22,087 nucleotides of DNA from Solirubrobacteraceae bacterium (GTDB lineage Bacteria; Actinomycetota; Thermoleophilia; Solirubrobacterales; Solirubrobacteraceae): positions 1-22,087 of the forward strand of contig JAEMSV010000065.1 in assembly GCA_016462625.1 (NCBI GenBank), in the 5' to 3' direction. Both the position numbers and the translations under genes were made by a program. Every line of letters begins with the position of its first letter. Position 1 is the stretch's first letter. Below, one piece after another: positions 1-7,300 of the stretch. The notes beneath the pieces are model-generated. The model was not told the origin of the DNA, did not search any database, and saw only the letters and a list, made by a program, of their open reading frames with translations.

Positions 1-1
1 C

Positions 2-88
2 GGCCACGGCGAGTTCTACGGGCGCAGGTTCGCCCACGGCGTGCACTGCCCGCCGTTGCGCGTGGCCGCGCTGCGCATCACCGGCTGA
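2..88 (+). CDS. C-terminal end of an unidentified protein (partial)
   Basis: An open frame enters from the left edge and ends at a TGA at 86-88, giving 28 residues that end in VAALRITG. The stop lies only 6 bases before the stop codon of the convergent secG gene, which is the tight spacing expected of a real gene end in this genome. The fragment contains one cysteine and several histidines (HGEFYGRRFAHGVHCPP). I do not recognise the family and the piece is too short to assign a function. Confidence 0.45.
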   Translation, partial: GHGEFYGRRFAHGVHCPPLRVAALRITG

Positions 89-94
89 GCCGGG

Positions 95-319
95 TCAGAT
101 CTTCAGCAGCACGACGGTGTTCACCACGAACAGCACGGCGAACACGACGGTCCAGCGATTCAGGTTGCGCTCGACGAGCGAGCCGCCACCGAGCGGACCG
201 GATCCGCTGCCCACGCCGAAGGCGCCGGAGAGCCCGGCGTCCTTCCCCGAGTGCATGAGGACCAGGAAGATGACGGCGACGCTGAGCGCCACCTGCACGA
301 TCATCAGAATGTCTTCCAT
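95..319 (-). CDS. secG: Preprotein translocase subunit SecG
   Basis: This 74-residue protein matches the size and layout of SecG, the small auxiliary subunit of the SecYEG protein-conducting channel in the cytoplasmic membrane. Helix 1 spans roughly residues 5-23. A short glycine/serine-rich loop (GVGSGSGPLGGGS) containing the family-typical LMHSGKDAGLSGAFG stretch follows. Helix 2 (about 55-72) ends at the C-terminus. It is the last gene of a minus-strand operon after ccmE, ccmF and a CcmI-like gene, 7 bases after the preceding stop. Its placement behind cytochrome c maturation genes means co-transcription with them is likely, although it has no direct role in heme attachment. Family assignment is firm. 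Confidence 0.92.
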   Translation of the reverse strand: MEDILMIVQVALSVAVIFLVLMHSGKDAGLSGAFGVGSGSGPLGGGSLVERNLNRWTVVFAVLFVVNTVVLLKI

Positions 320-326
320 CGCGCGC

Positions 327-614
327 TCAGTCTAGGAGATCGAGCTGCGTGAGGATGTCGACGGCCTCGGCGCGCAGCTGGCGGTCGAGCGCCCGCCAGT
401 CCTCGTCCGTGAGCTTGCCGGTCCGGTGATCCAGCTCCGTCTCGCGGATCTCCCGATACTTGGCCTCCTTGGCGGCCTCCAGCGCGTCACGCGAGGACTC
501 CTCGTCGGCAGCCGCCTGGTCGACGCCGGCCGCACCCGCGCGGATCGGTCCACTGACGAACCACACGACCGCGCCCAGAGCGACGATCACCAGCAGCGCG
601 GCGATGACTTCCAT
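327..614 (-). CDS. Short CcmI-like cytochrome c biogenesis protein
   Basis: This 95-residue protein has one N-terminal membrane helix (about residues 3-22). A charged helical tail of the form YREIRETELDHRTGKLTDED followed by WRALDRQLRAEAVDIL resembles the N-terminal module of CcmI (ELE.D...GKLSEEDY..L). In classical system I, CcmI joins CcmF and CcmH and presents apocytochrome through a TPR domain; that TPR domain is absent here. The gene sits 9 bases downstream of ccmF and 7 bases upstream of secG, so it is almost certainly in the same transcript. The role as a CcmF-associated stub is inferred from position and this sequence likeness. It could also be an unrelated small membrane protein. Full-length CcmI proteins are several times longer. 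Confidence 0.62.
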   Translation of the reverse strand: MEVIAALLVIVALGAVVWFVSGPIRAGAAGVDQAAADEESSRDALEAAKEAKYREIRETELDHRTGKLTDEDWRALDRQLRAEAVDILTQLDLLD

Positions 615-623
615 CCGCGCGGG

Positions 624-2810
624 CTAGGCCCGTCCGAGATCCTGTGCGACGCGTGCCGCGTAGCCGGCACGCACGCGGCGCACCGAGGCATCGGGGCCAC
701 CCGGCCAGACCGCGGTCAGCCCGCCGATGATCGCGAGGATCGCGCCGATCCACATCCACGAGACGAGTGGCGAGATGTGCATCCGGAACGTCGCGGGCGG
801 CGGGTCATCGACGTAGCGGGTGGTGATGCCGCGCAGCGTCTGCGCGAGCGCGGCGCCCTCGAGCTGGGGGTCGAGCTTGCCCGCCGCGGAGGTGAAGACC
901 CGGTTGCCCTCCTCGACGATCGGCATGAGCTGCTGGATGTCGGGCGTCATCGCGACCCAGACGTCGCGCAGCCGGCCCGCCTGGAGACCGACCTCACTGG
1001 TGGCCTCACCCTCGAAGAACCGGCCGACCGGGCCGTCGCGGACGATCGCCTGAGACGGGTAGAAGCCGCGGGACGGCGTCATCGTCGTGACGAGCTCGCC
1101 GTCACGCTCGACGCGGACCTGCGCGCCAATGTCGATCCGCTCGAGGTCGTTGTGCGAGACCACCAGGTCAGCGGTGGGCTTCACGTACGTGACGTCGTAG
1201 TCGCCGACGCGCGCGGTCTCCCCGACCTGCAACCGCGTGTCGACCACGTCCTGGAAGGCCGTCGAGGCGGCGACGCCGACGAACAGGATCGCGATGCCCG
1301 AGTGCACGAGGTAGCCGCCATACCGGCGCCGGTTGCGCCGGACGAGCTGCACGGCCGCGCGCGGAACCGATTCGTCGGCCATCGCGCGCCGCGCGACCGT
1401 CCCGCGCCAGAACTCCTGGAACACCGCGGCGAGCACGAAGGTCGCGACGGTGAACATGGCCAGCGCCCACGGCCGCTCCCCGGCGCCGAGGACGAGCAGC
1501 ACGACGAACGCGATCGCCGCCGCGACCGCCGGCCGCAGGAGGTTGCGGCGCGCGTTGGCCATGGTCGAGCGGCGCCAGGCGATCAGTGGAGCGATGCCCG
1601 AGAGCAGGACGAGCACGATCGTCAGCGGCACGACGTAGCGGTCGAACCACGGCGGGCCGACTGACGCCGGATCGCCCGTGACCGCTTCGCTGATCAGCGG
1701 GAAGAAGGTGCCCCACCAGATCACCAGGCAGAGCGACACGAACACGAGGTTGTTCGCGAGGAAGATCGCTTCGCGCGACCAGAGCGAGTCGAGCCGGTGC
1801 TCGCTGCGCAGCGCGTCGCGGCGGGTGATGACCAGCGCGACCGACGCGAAGATGAGGAAGCCGATCAGGATGACGAACGGGATGCCGAGCGTCGAGGCGC
1901 CGAACGCGTGGATCGACTGCAGCACCCCGGAGCGCACGAGGAACGTCCCCAGCAGGCAGAGGATCCCGGTGCCGAGGATGAGGGAGACGTTCCAGATCTT
2001 CAGCATCCCCCGCTTCTCCTGGATCATGATCGAGTGGATGAACGCGGTGCCGATCAGCCACGGCATCAGCGACGCGTTCTCCACGGGATCCCAGGCCCAG
2101 TAGCCGCCCCAGCCGAGCTCCGCGTAGGACCAGCGGGCGCCCAGCAGGATCCCGACGCCGAGGAAGAGCCACGCGGCCAGTGCGAAGCGGCGGGTCGAGC
2201 GGATCCACTCCGCGTCCACACGCCGCACGATGAGCGCGCCGATCGCGAACGCGAACGGGATCGTGAAGAGCGTGTACCCCGAGTACAGCATCGGGGGGTG
2301 GATCATCATGCTCGGGTGGCGCAGGAGCGGGTTGAGGCCCGTGCCCTGCGACGGCGCGATCGGGAGCGTCGCGAACGGCGGTTCGAGGAAGACGAGCAGC
2401 CCCGCGAAGAACGCGCCCAGCCCGAGCAGCACGACGGTGGCGTACGGCGTGACGTCGCGCAGGCGGCGGCGCACGAGGAACAGCACCAGGCTCGACCACA
2501 GCGAGAGCAGCAGGAGCCAGAGCAGCAGCGAGCCCTCCTGCGAGGACCAGGCCGCGGCGGCCTTGTAGAAGAGGGGCGTGGTCGTCGAGGAGTGCGTGGC
2601 CACGACCTGGTTGGAGAAGTCGTTGCGCAGGAACATCGACTCGAGGACGACGAACGCGGCCGTCGTGAGGCCGGCGAGCGCGAAGACCGAGCGGCGCCCC
2701 GACGCGATCCAGTCGGCCCGGCCCCGCTGGATCCCCGCCAACGAGAGCGCGACGCCGAACAGTGCGACGCCGAACGCGAGGATCAGGCAGGCGCTGCCGA
2801 ACGTGGCCAC
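624..2810 (-). CDS. ccmF: Cytochrome c heme lyase CcmF/NrfE family
   Basis: This 728-residue polytopic membrane protein has the features of CcmF, which transfers heme from holo-CcmE to CxxCH motifs of apocytochromes on the outer face of the membrane. The tryptophan-rich WWD signature is WGGYWAWDPVENASLMPW at about residues 234-251. Candidate heme-ligand histidines lie on both sides of it (H165 and H171 in LRHPSMMIHPP, and H259). About 500 N-terminal residues are hydrophobic helices. A large soluble extracytoplasmic domain follows (roughly 510-680, starting near DVVDTRLQVGETARV), and a last membrane helix lies near residue 700. The length is slightly above that of proteobacterial CcmF (about 650). 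The start ATG is 7 bases after the ccmE stop, which gives operon coupling. Assignment is firm. Confidence 0.93.
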   Translation of the reverse strand: MATFGSACLILAFGVALFGVALSLAGIQRGRADWIASGRRSVFALAGLTTAAFVVLESMFLRNDFSNQVVATHSSTTTPLFYKAAAAWSSQEGSLLLWLLLLSLWSSLVLFLVRRRLRDVTPYATVVLLGLGAFFAGLLVFLEPPFATLPIAPSQGTGLNPLLRHPSMMIHPPMLYSGYTLFTIPFAFAIGALIVRRVDAEWIRSTRRFALAAWLFLGVGILLGARWSYAELGWGGYWAWDPVENASLMPWLIGTAFIHSIMIQEKRGMLKIWNVSLILGTGILCLLGTFLVRSGVLQSIHAFGASTLGIPFVILIGFLIFASVALVITRRDALRSEHRLDSLWSREAIFLANNLVFVSLCLVIWWGTFFPLISEAVTGDPASVGPPWFDRYVVPLTIVLVLLSGIAPLIAWRRSTMANARRNLLRPAVAAAIAFVVLLVLGAGERPWALAMFTVATFVLAAVFQEFWRGTVARRAMADESVPRAAVQLVRRNRRRYGGYLVHSGIAILFVGVAASTAFQDVVDTRLQVGETARVGDYDVTYVKPTADLVVSHNDLERIDIGAQVRVERDGELVTTMTPSRGFYPSQAIVRDGPVGRFFEGEATSEVGLQAGRLRDVWVAMTPDIQQLMPIVEEGNRVFTSAAGKLDPQLEGAALAQTLRGITTRYVDDPPPATFRMHISPLVSWMWIGAILAIIGGLTAVWPGGPDASVRRVRAGYAARVAQDLGRA

Positions 2811-2817
2811 GGCTGAC

Positions 2818-3222
2818 CTACGAGTTCTTCGGCTCGGCCGTGAACTTCGAGGGGCACTTCGTGACGAGCGAGTCGCGCTCGCCGACGAAGGTGGTGCCGT
2901 TCTTCTCGACGGTCACGATCACCTCGCGGCCTTCGCGGAAGGGGTCGGGCACCGCGCCCGTGTAGGTCACCGGGACCGTCGCGTGCCCCTTCGGGTCGCG
3001 GACCTGGAAGGTCATCGTGTCGCCGGTGCGCTCGATCGAGCCGCTGACGACCTTGCCGCCGAGCTTGTACGTCTTGCCAGGCTCGGCGCTGGCGATCAAC
3101 TGACTGGGAATGCGCTCGGGGCTGGCGGCGCTGAAGGTCGTGACCATGAGCGCGGCCGCCAGGCAGATCGCGGCGGTCAGAGCAACGACCAGCCGGATCC
3201 GGCGCTTGCGTGAGGGATCCAT
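2818..3222 (-). CDS. ccmE: Heme chaperone CcmE, C-x3-F variant
   Basis: This 134-residue protein has a short basic N-terminus (MDPSRKRRIR), one membrane anchor (about 10-30) and an OB-fold-like beta domain with the CcmE pattern KLGGKVVSGSIERTGDTMTF...VTYTGAVPDPFREGREVIVTV. CcmE carries covalently bound heme from CcmC to CcmF. Classical CcmE binds heme through histidine in HxxxY. The equivalent site here reads LVTKCPSKF, so C123 replaces His and F127 replaces Tyr. Cysteine variants (CxxxY) are known from archaea and Desulfovibrio. The start at 3222 was chosen because GGGAGGG lies just upstream and the N-terminus then begins with a normal anchor. An upstream in-frame ATG at 3300 would add an unlikely 26-residue extension. 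The gene leads the ccmF-secG operon. Confidence 0.88.
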   Translation of the reverse strand: MDPSRKRRIRLVVALTAAICLAAALMVTTFSAASPERIPSQLIASAEPGKTYKLGGKVVSGSIERTGDTMTFQVRDPKGHATVPVTYTGAVPDPFREGREVIVTVEKNGTTFVGERDSLVTKCPSKFTAEPKNS

Positions 3223-3374
3223 CGCCCTCCCAGTATCCCAAACGGATACCCCTGACCGGCGCCAGAGCTTCTCGAGTACCGACTTCGCGCCAAACCTCAC
3301 TAGACATTTGTGCGAGGAATTCCTTCGAAGGGACAGAAACCTTTGGCCCCCACCGACGTTCTTTGTAGAGAGCC

Positions 3375-3620
3375 ATGCAAAGCGCCAGAGTCCTCCCCAC
3401 GTCCCGTCCCACCGTCCGCCGCGACCAGGCCCGCCGTCTGCACGTCGTCCCGGACCCCATGCCGCTGCCGGAGCCGGTCCACCCGGCCGAGCGTCGGCTT
3501 CGCGATGCCGGTGGGCCGGATGACCGGGCGACCTACGCCTGCCAGTGCGGCTACCTGTTCGAGGCCCCGGTCAGCACGACTGTCGGATGCCCGAACTGCG
3601 GCACCGAGCAGGCCTGGTAA
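3375..3620 (+). CDS. Small zinc-ribbon protein of unknown role
   Basis: This 81-residue protein has an extended, proline- and arginine-rich N-terminal half without obvious structure. Its C-terminal zinc ribbon contains C56 and C58 (YACQCGYLF) paired with C72 and C75 (VGCPNCGTEQAW), a C-x-C...C-x2-C set that would bind one zinc. Ribbons of this size often serve as nucleic-acid or protein adaptors, but nothing here indicates a partner. The ATG at 3375 follows a weak GAGAG; a second in-frame ATG at residue 29 is possible. It is divergent from ccmE with a 152-base intergenic region that includes the perfect palindrome CCTTCGAAGG at 3322-3331. The cysteine pattern supports a real gene; the function is unknown. 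Confidence 0.6.
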   Translation: MQSARVLPTSRPTVRRDQARRLHVVPDPMPLPEPVHPAERRLRDAGGPDDRATYACQCGYLFEAPVSTTVGCPNCGTEQAW

Positions 3621-3675
3621 CGCCAATTACTACGTCGGTGTAGCGCTGCGCCGCGAGTTGCGGCATGCTTGCGCG

Positions 3676-4083
3676 ATGACCATGACGTCCTCCATCACGA
3701 AGGTCGGCCTGATCACGCTGATGGCCATCGGCAGCGTGATGATGTGGATCGGCGCGCCAGTCGGCTGGATCTATGTCGCCTCGCAGATGTCGTCCGCCTC
3801 ACAGGTGAGCGGCACCGCCATCGTCATCGTGGTCATCGGGATCCCGGCCACCATGTTCTTCATCGGGAAGGGCCTCGGGCGGCTCAACGAGCTCTACGGC
3901 CGGGTTACCGGGAGCACGAACGAGGTCACGATCCGAGCCCCGTGGATGCGCGCGATGACCGAGGAGCGCGATCTCCACCGCCCCCGCTCGGTCCTCGACG
4001 TCGTGATGGTCATCTCCGTGAGCACCGCCGTCATCCTCTTCGGCATCTGGTTTGCCTTCTTCGCAGAGGGCGGCGGGATCTAG
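3676..4083 (+). CDS. Three-helix membrane protein, unknown
   Basis: This 135-residue protein has three predicted membrane helices, at about residues 8-35, 46-65 and 107-130. A charged cytoplasmic-looking loop (RLNELYGRVTGSTNEVTI followed by RAPWMRAMTEERDLHRPRS) joins helices 2 and 3. No known family is recognised. The ATG at 3676 lacks a Shine-Dalgarno sequence. A CATGCT hexamer ends 6 bases before it, so a leaderless transcript is possible. A reading frame continues upstream without a stop, but that part overlaps the zinc-ribbon gene in another frame and has no start in a sensible place. The gene converges on the secreted three-repeat protein, with 4 bases between stops. Confidence 0.6.
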   Translation: MTMTSSITKVGLITLMAIGSVMMWIGAPVGWIYVASQMSSASQVSGTAIVIVVIGIPATMFFIGKGLGRLNELYGRVTGSTNEVTIRAPWMRAMTEERDLHRPRSVLDVVMVISVSTAVILFGIWFAFFAEGGGI

Positions 4084-4087
4084 GACC

Positions 4088-4945
4088 TCAGCTCGTGACG
4101 GACGCCGGCTCGATGTGGAAGCCGGTGCCCGACGATCCGCCACGGGTGAAGGTCGCCGTCTGCGCGTTCAGCTTCCACGGGCTCGGCAGGTTGCCGCTCG
4201 GACGCTCGAGGAACAGCTTCAGCATGTCCGAGGCGGTCGGACAGCTGACCGCGCCGCTCGGAAGCGTGCTGATGACGTACTTGCCCTTGGGCAGGCGGAG
4301 CGCGCCGATCTTGTCGTCGTGCCGGACGGTGAACGTTCCCGGGCAGCGGGTCGTCGTCGTGCGCCCGATGCCCGACGGCGCGCTGCCGGTGTTCGCGGCG
4401 ACGAAGCTCTGCGTCCCCCGCGTGAACGTGTTCGTTGCCGTGTTGACGGCCCATCCCTGCGGCAGGATGTTGGTGTCCGCCGTCTGCACGAAGACCTGGT
4501 TCGCGATCGTGCAGCTCAGTCCGCCGGAGACGGTGAGCGCCCACTGACCGAGGCCGATCCGCAGGCCGGCCGCCGTCACCGGGGTGTAGATCGCGAAGGT
4601 GCCCGCGCACGAGGTCGCAGACGCCGGCTTGACGAGCGCGACACGGATCGAGGTCGGCCCGGAGCCCTGCACGAAGCGCGAGTTCTTCGCGTCGACCTTC
4701 CACGGCGACGGCAGGTTGCCGTCCCAGTCATCGAGGAACCGGGTGAAGAGCTTCGACGCCTCCGGGCAGCTCACGCCGGTCGCGGTGACGGTGTAGGCGC
4801 CCGCTGCGAGCTTCAGCGCCCCGATCTCGTCGTGATGCAGCACCTGGAACGTGCCGGGACACGTGGTCGCCGACTGGGCCGGAGCCGGAGCGGCGGCCGC
4901 CAGAAGGCAGACCGCGAGAGTGGCAAGGCAGGCGAGGGCGCGCAT
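4088..4945 (-). CDS. Secreted protein with three copies of a two-cysteine domain
   Basis: This 285-residue protein has a signal peptide (residues 1-24, probable cleavage after APAQ) and then three homologous units. Unit 1 is about 29-103 (C29, C60), unit 2 is 113-185 (C113, C145) and unit 3 is 201-278 (C201, C235). Each unit starts C-x-GTF, has a G(A)L(R/K)(L/I) strand, a second cysteine in a V/G-(x)SC(P)-(x)A motif, then a (N)LPSPWK(V/L)(N/D)A- and TFTRG-like end. One intra-unit disulfide per copy is likely. Units 1 and 3 are close to each other; unit 2 has diverged most. No named domain is recognised. A TAGACT hexamer ends 8 bases before the ATG and there is no Shine-Dalgarno, so the message may be leaderless. 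It is divergent from the HYDIN-type genes. Confidence 0.82.
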   Translation of the reverse strand: MRALACLATLAVCLLAAAAPAPAQSATTCPGTFQVLHHDEIGALKLAAGAYTVTATGVSCPEASKLFTRFLDDWDGNLPSPWKVDAKNSRFVQGSGPTSIRVALVKPASATSCAGTFAIYTPVTAAGLRIGLGQWALTVSGGLSCTIANQVFVQTADTNILPQGWAVNTATNTFTRGTQSFVAANTGSAPSGIGRTTTTRCPGTFTVRHDDKIGALRLPKGKYVISTLPSGAVSCPTASDMLKLFLERPSGNLPSPWKLNAQTATFTRGGSSGTGFHIEPASVTS

Positions 4946-5020
4946 GCGGCGCGAGTCTAGATCCGGAGGCCGCACCGGCGGTACGGTTCCCGCATTCCCC
5001 ATCCGAACTCGAGGGTCGAC
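4946..5020. promoter_or_regulatory. Divergent promoter region of the secretome cluster
   Basis: This 75-base gap separates two outward-facing secreted-protein genes. On the minus strand TAGACT (4954-4959) ends 8 bases before the ATG at 4945 with no ribosome site, a leaderless arrangement. On the plus strand TACGGT (4982-4987) fits a TAnnnT -10 element, followed by GAGGG (5011-5015) and the ATG at 5021. No convincing -35 element is seen on either strand. The calls rest on hexamer fit and spacing only. Confidence 0.35.
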
Positions 5021-6088
5021 ATGCCGCGGTTCCTGCTCGTCACGGTCGTGCTCATCGCCGCCCTGGCAGCGTGCGCAAGCCCAGCGCTCGCCGAGGACGC
5101 GCCGCCGGTCATCACCGACGGCTCCGCGACACCGGACACCCTCATGGCCGACGGCGGCCAGGTCGAGGTCAGCGGCACGGCGACCGACGACGTCGGCCTC
5201 GCGCGGGTCTACGCGTACATCGTCGGCGAGAACGGCACGTACATCGAGGAGCCGATGGCTTCGGTCGGCGGTGACGTCTACCGCGGAACCGCGGCGATCC
5301 CGTCGAACGGCACCGAGTACTCCATCCAGTACACGGTCAACGTGATCGCGGTCGACACGAGCGGCCAGGAGACCTGGCTCGGCGTCGGCCAGGTGCGCGT
5401 GGAGCCCCGGCCGTTCGTCAACGACCCGCCCTTCGTGGTCGAGCCGTTCGTCTCGCCACGTGAGCTGCCGAGCGGCGGCGGCGCGCTGAACCTGGCGGTC
5501 TCCGCGTGGGATCTCGGCGGGATCAGCGAGGCCTACGCGATGATCGATCAGGTCGGGGGCGACGATGACTTCCGCGTCGACCTCAGCCAGACGGCCGAGA
5601 CCCGTTGGGGCGTCGGGGTGTCGTTCTACAAGACCCCGTCGACCACGGCGCGCCGGTACGCGGTCACGTTCTACGCGCACGACGACATCGGCCAGATCAG
5701 CTCGATCTCCGGAGGCGAGTTCGTCGTCGCGGCGGCTGCTCCGGCCACGCCCGCCAAGCTCCAGGTCTCCCCCGCGCTGCAGTCCTTCGGCACGGTGCGC
5801 GTCGGGCAGGAGGTGGTCCGGAACGTGACGATCCGCAACGTCGGCGGCGCGCGGGTCACAGGCACGGTCGGGCCTGTCGCGGCGCCCTTCGCGGCCGGCA
5901 TCGGCGCGTACGCGACGGGAGTCCCGTTCGATCTTTCCGCGGGTCAGTCCATGACGGTGCCGGTGCGCTTCACGCCCCGCTCGGTGGGATTCTTCACGCG
6001 CGAACTGCGCGTGCGGCGGACCGATGGACAGCAGACCGGGCTCGGCGTGCGGCTTGCGGGCGTGGGGTTGCCGAGACGGCAAATGTGA
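5021..6088 (+). CDS. Secreted Ig-like/HYDIN(ASH)-type protein, copy 1
   Basis: This 355-residue exported protein contains a signal peptide (cleavage probably after ALA-24), two related Ig-like beta domains (about 28-128 and 136-236) and a C-terminal HYDIN/ASH-like domain (about 246-349). The last has the family pattern LQVSPALQSFGTVRVGQ...NVTIRNVGG...VPVRFTPRSVGFFTRELRVRR. These folds typically mediate adhesion or surface binding, and no catalytic motif is visible. The stretch LAAC at residues 15-18 could be a lipobox, but the paralogue lacks the cysteine, so ordinary signal peptidase cleavage is more likely. The start is supported by GAGGG five bases upstream. It is followed at 78 bases by its paralogue. 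The biological role is unknown. Confidence 0.85.
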   Translation: MPRFLLVTVVLIAALAACASPALAEDAPPVITDGSATPDTLMADGGQVEVSGTATDDVGLARVYAYIVGENGTYIEEPMASVGGDVYRGTAAIPSNGTEYSIQYTVNVIAVDTSGQETWLGVGQVRVEPRPFVNDPPFVVEPFVSPRELPSGGGALNLAVSAWDLGGISEAYAMIDQVGGDDDFRVDLSQTAETRWGVGVSFYKTPSTTARRYAVTFYAHDDIGQISSISGGEFVVAAAAPATPAKLQVSPALQSFGTVRVGQEVVRNVTIRNVGGARVTGTVGPVAAPFAAGIGAYATGVPFDLSAGQSMTVPVRFTPRSVGFFTRELRVRRTDGQQTGLGVRLAGVGLPRRQM

Positions 6089-6166
6089 CGGTCTGGTGAG
6101 CGCAGCGCGTGCGCTCAGCGGCGGCGATACGGTTCGGGCGCCTCATTCACGAACGAAGGGTCTGTC
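6089..6166 (+). promoter_or_regulatory. Promoter and leader of HYDIN copy 2, a duplicate of the copy 1 leader
   Basis: TACGGTT occurs at 6128-6134, and exactly 33 bases separate the TACGGT hexamer from the ATG at 6167. In front of copy 1 the same hexamer (4982-4987) is also exactly 33 bases from its ATG. A GAAC, a purine-rich ribosome site (GAAGGG here, GAGGG there) and the first codons ATGCCGC are shared as well. The duplication therefore included the promoter and leader, and the second copy probably has its own transcription start. Confidence 0.45.
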
Positions 6167-7243
6167 ATGCCGCTGCCCCGGGCCGGAGTCGGTCGCCACG
6201 CACTCATGCTGTTGCTCGCTCTGGTCGTCTCGCTCGGGGTCACGGGTGTTGCATCGGCGGCGGAGCCCGTCGTCACCGAGGGGTCGGTCACGACGAACTC
6301 CCTCCCCCCCACGGGCGGATGGGTCGTGATCAGCGGCAAGGCGACCGACGACCAGTACATCACGGGAGCGCGCGCGGAGATCACGAGCTCCAACGGCTTC
6401 TTCGGCGGTGGGTTCCTCGCGCAGACCGGCGTCGACACCTTCGCCAACTCGTTCTACATCCCGGGGAACTCCAACGACTACCCGGAGGAGTACACGATCG
6501 TCATCTTCGCCACCGACCCTGACGGCGCCGAGGGCAGTCAGTGGGTCGGCACGGTGACGGTCGACCCCCAGCCGCCGTTCGACGAGCCGCCGTCCATCTG
6601 GGACCCGCTCGTCGAACCGCGCGAGCTCGGGAGCACGGGCGGCCAGGTGTCGCTCGCCGCGACGGCCTTCGACACGCGTGGGGTCTCCGAGGTCTACGCG
6701 ACGGTCGATCGCGTCGGCGGCGGCTCGAGCACCCAGGTCTCGCTCGAGACCGGCGACCTGGCCCGGTACACGGGCACGACGAACATCGCGGCCAACACGA
6801 CCTCGACGCCCGTCAAGTACCACGTGACGTTCAGCGCACTGGACGACATCGGCCAGGAGACCCAGCTCGACGGCGGTGAGATCACGGTCGCGGCGGTCCC
6901 GGCGGGCTCGGCGCGCCTGCAGGTCTCCCCCACGGTCCGGTCGTTCGGCGGCGTGCCGGTCGGGACCGAGGCCGAGCGCACGGTCACGATCCGCAACATC
7001 GGCGGCCGCGCGGTCTCGGGCTACATCCATCCGATCGCGCCGCCGTTCGCGGTCGGTCCGGTGGGCACCGTGGCCGGGATCCCGTTCACGCTCCAGCCCG
7101 GCACCTCGACGGAGGTCGTCGTGCGGTTCCGGCCCTCCAGCTACGGCTACTTCAGCCGGACGCTGCGGGTCCGGCGCACCGACGGACAGCAGTCGAACCT
7201 CGGCGTGACGCTGACCGGGCTCGGGACGACCCGCCGCCGGTAG
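6167..7243 (+). CDS. Secreted Ig-like/HYDIN(ASH)-type protein, copy 2
   Basis: This 358-residue paralogue of the preceding gene has the same plan: a signal peptide (cleavage near ASA-31), Ig-like domains at about 33-133 and 143-243, and a HYDIN/ASH-like domain at about 250-353 (LQVSPTVRSFGGVPVGTEAE...TVTIRNIGG...VVVRFRPSSYGYFSRTLRVRR). The two proteins share the C-terminal RRTDGQQ..LGV.L.G(V/L)G signature and the linker PFxxxPP....P.V.PREL, but differ widely in the first Ig domain. This fits an old tandem duplication. It has no lipobox, catalytic motif or sortase signal. GAAGGG six bases before the ATG supports the start. A hairpin terminator follows the stop. Function as a surface or secreted binding protein is inferred. 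Confidence 0.85.
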   Translation: MPLPRAGVGRHALMLLLALVVSLGVTGVASAAEPVVTEGSVTTNSLPPTGGWVVISGKATDDQYITGARAEITSSNGFFGGGFLAQTGVDTFANSFYIPGNSNDYPEEYTIVIFATDPDGAEGSQWVGTVTVDPQPPFDEPPSIWDPLVEPRELGSTGGQVSLAATAFDTRGVSEVYATVDRVGGGSSTQVSLETGDLARYTGTTNIAANTTSTPVKYHVTFSALDDIGQETQLDGGEITVAAVPAGSARLQVSPTVRSFGGVPVGTEAERTVTIRNIGGRAVSGYIHPIAPPFAVGPVGTVAGIPFTLQPGTSTEVVVRFRPSSYGYFSRTLRVRRTDGQQSNLGVTLTGLGTTRRR

Positions 7244-7256
7244 CCAGCAATCGGGG

Positions 7257-7285
7257 CGTGGTGTCCCATGCCAACACCACGTTTT
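7257..7285 (+). terminator. Rho-independent terminator after HYDIN copy 2
   Basis: A perfect 8-bp inverted repeat, CGTGGTGT (7257-7264) and ACACCACG (7274-7281), with a 9-base loop is followed directly by TTTT (7282-7285). It lies 13 bases after the stop codon. The short T run makes it a modest terminator, but stem, loop and position all fit. Confidence 0.7.
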
Positions 7286-7300
7286 CGCAAAGCGTTGGAG

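Noticed and set aside
426..2816. Long plus-strand frames (426-1664 and 1797-2816) over ccmF
   Set aside because: They are antisense to the recognisable ccmF and have low-complexity Arg/Glu/Asp/Gln-rich translations, the usual shadow of a GC-rich gene.
5035..5074. Lipoprotein signal (LAAC) in HYDIN copy 1
   Set aside because: The paralogue lacks the cysteine, and a normal signal peptidase site (ALA before EDAPP) fits both, so a lipoprotein is possible but not favoured.
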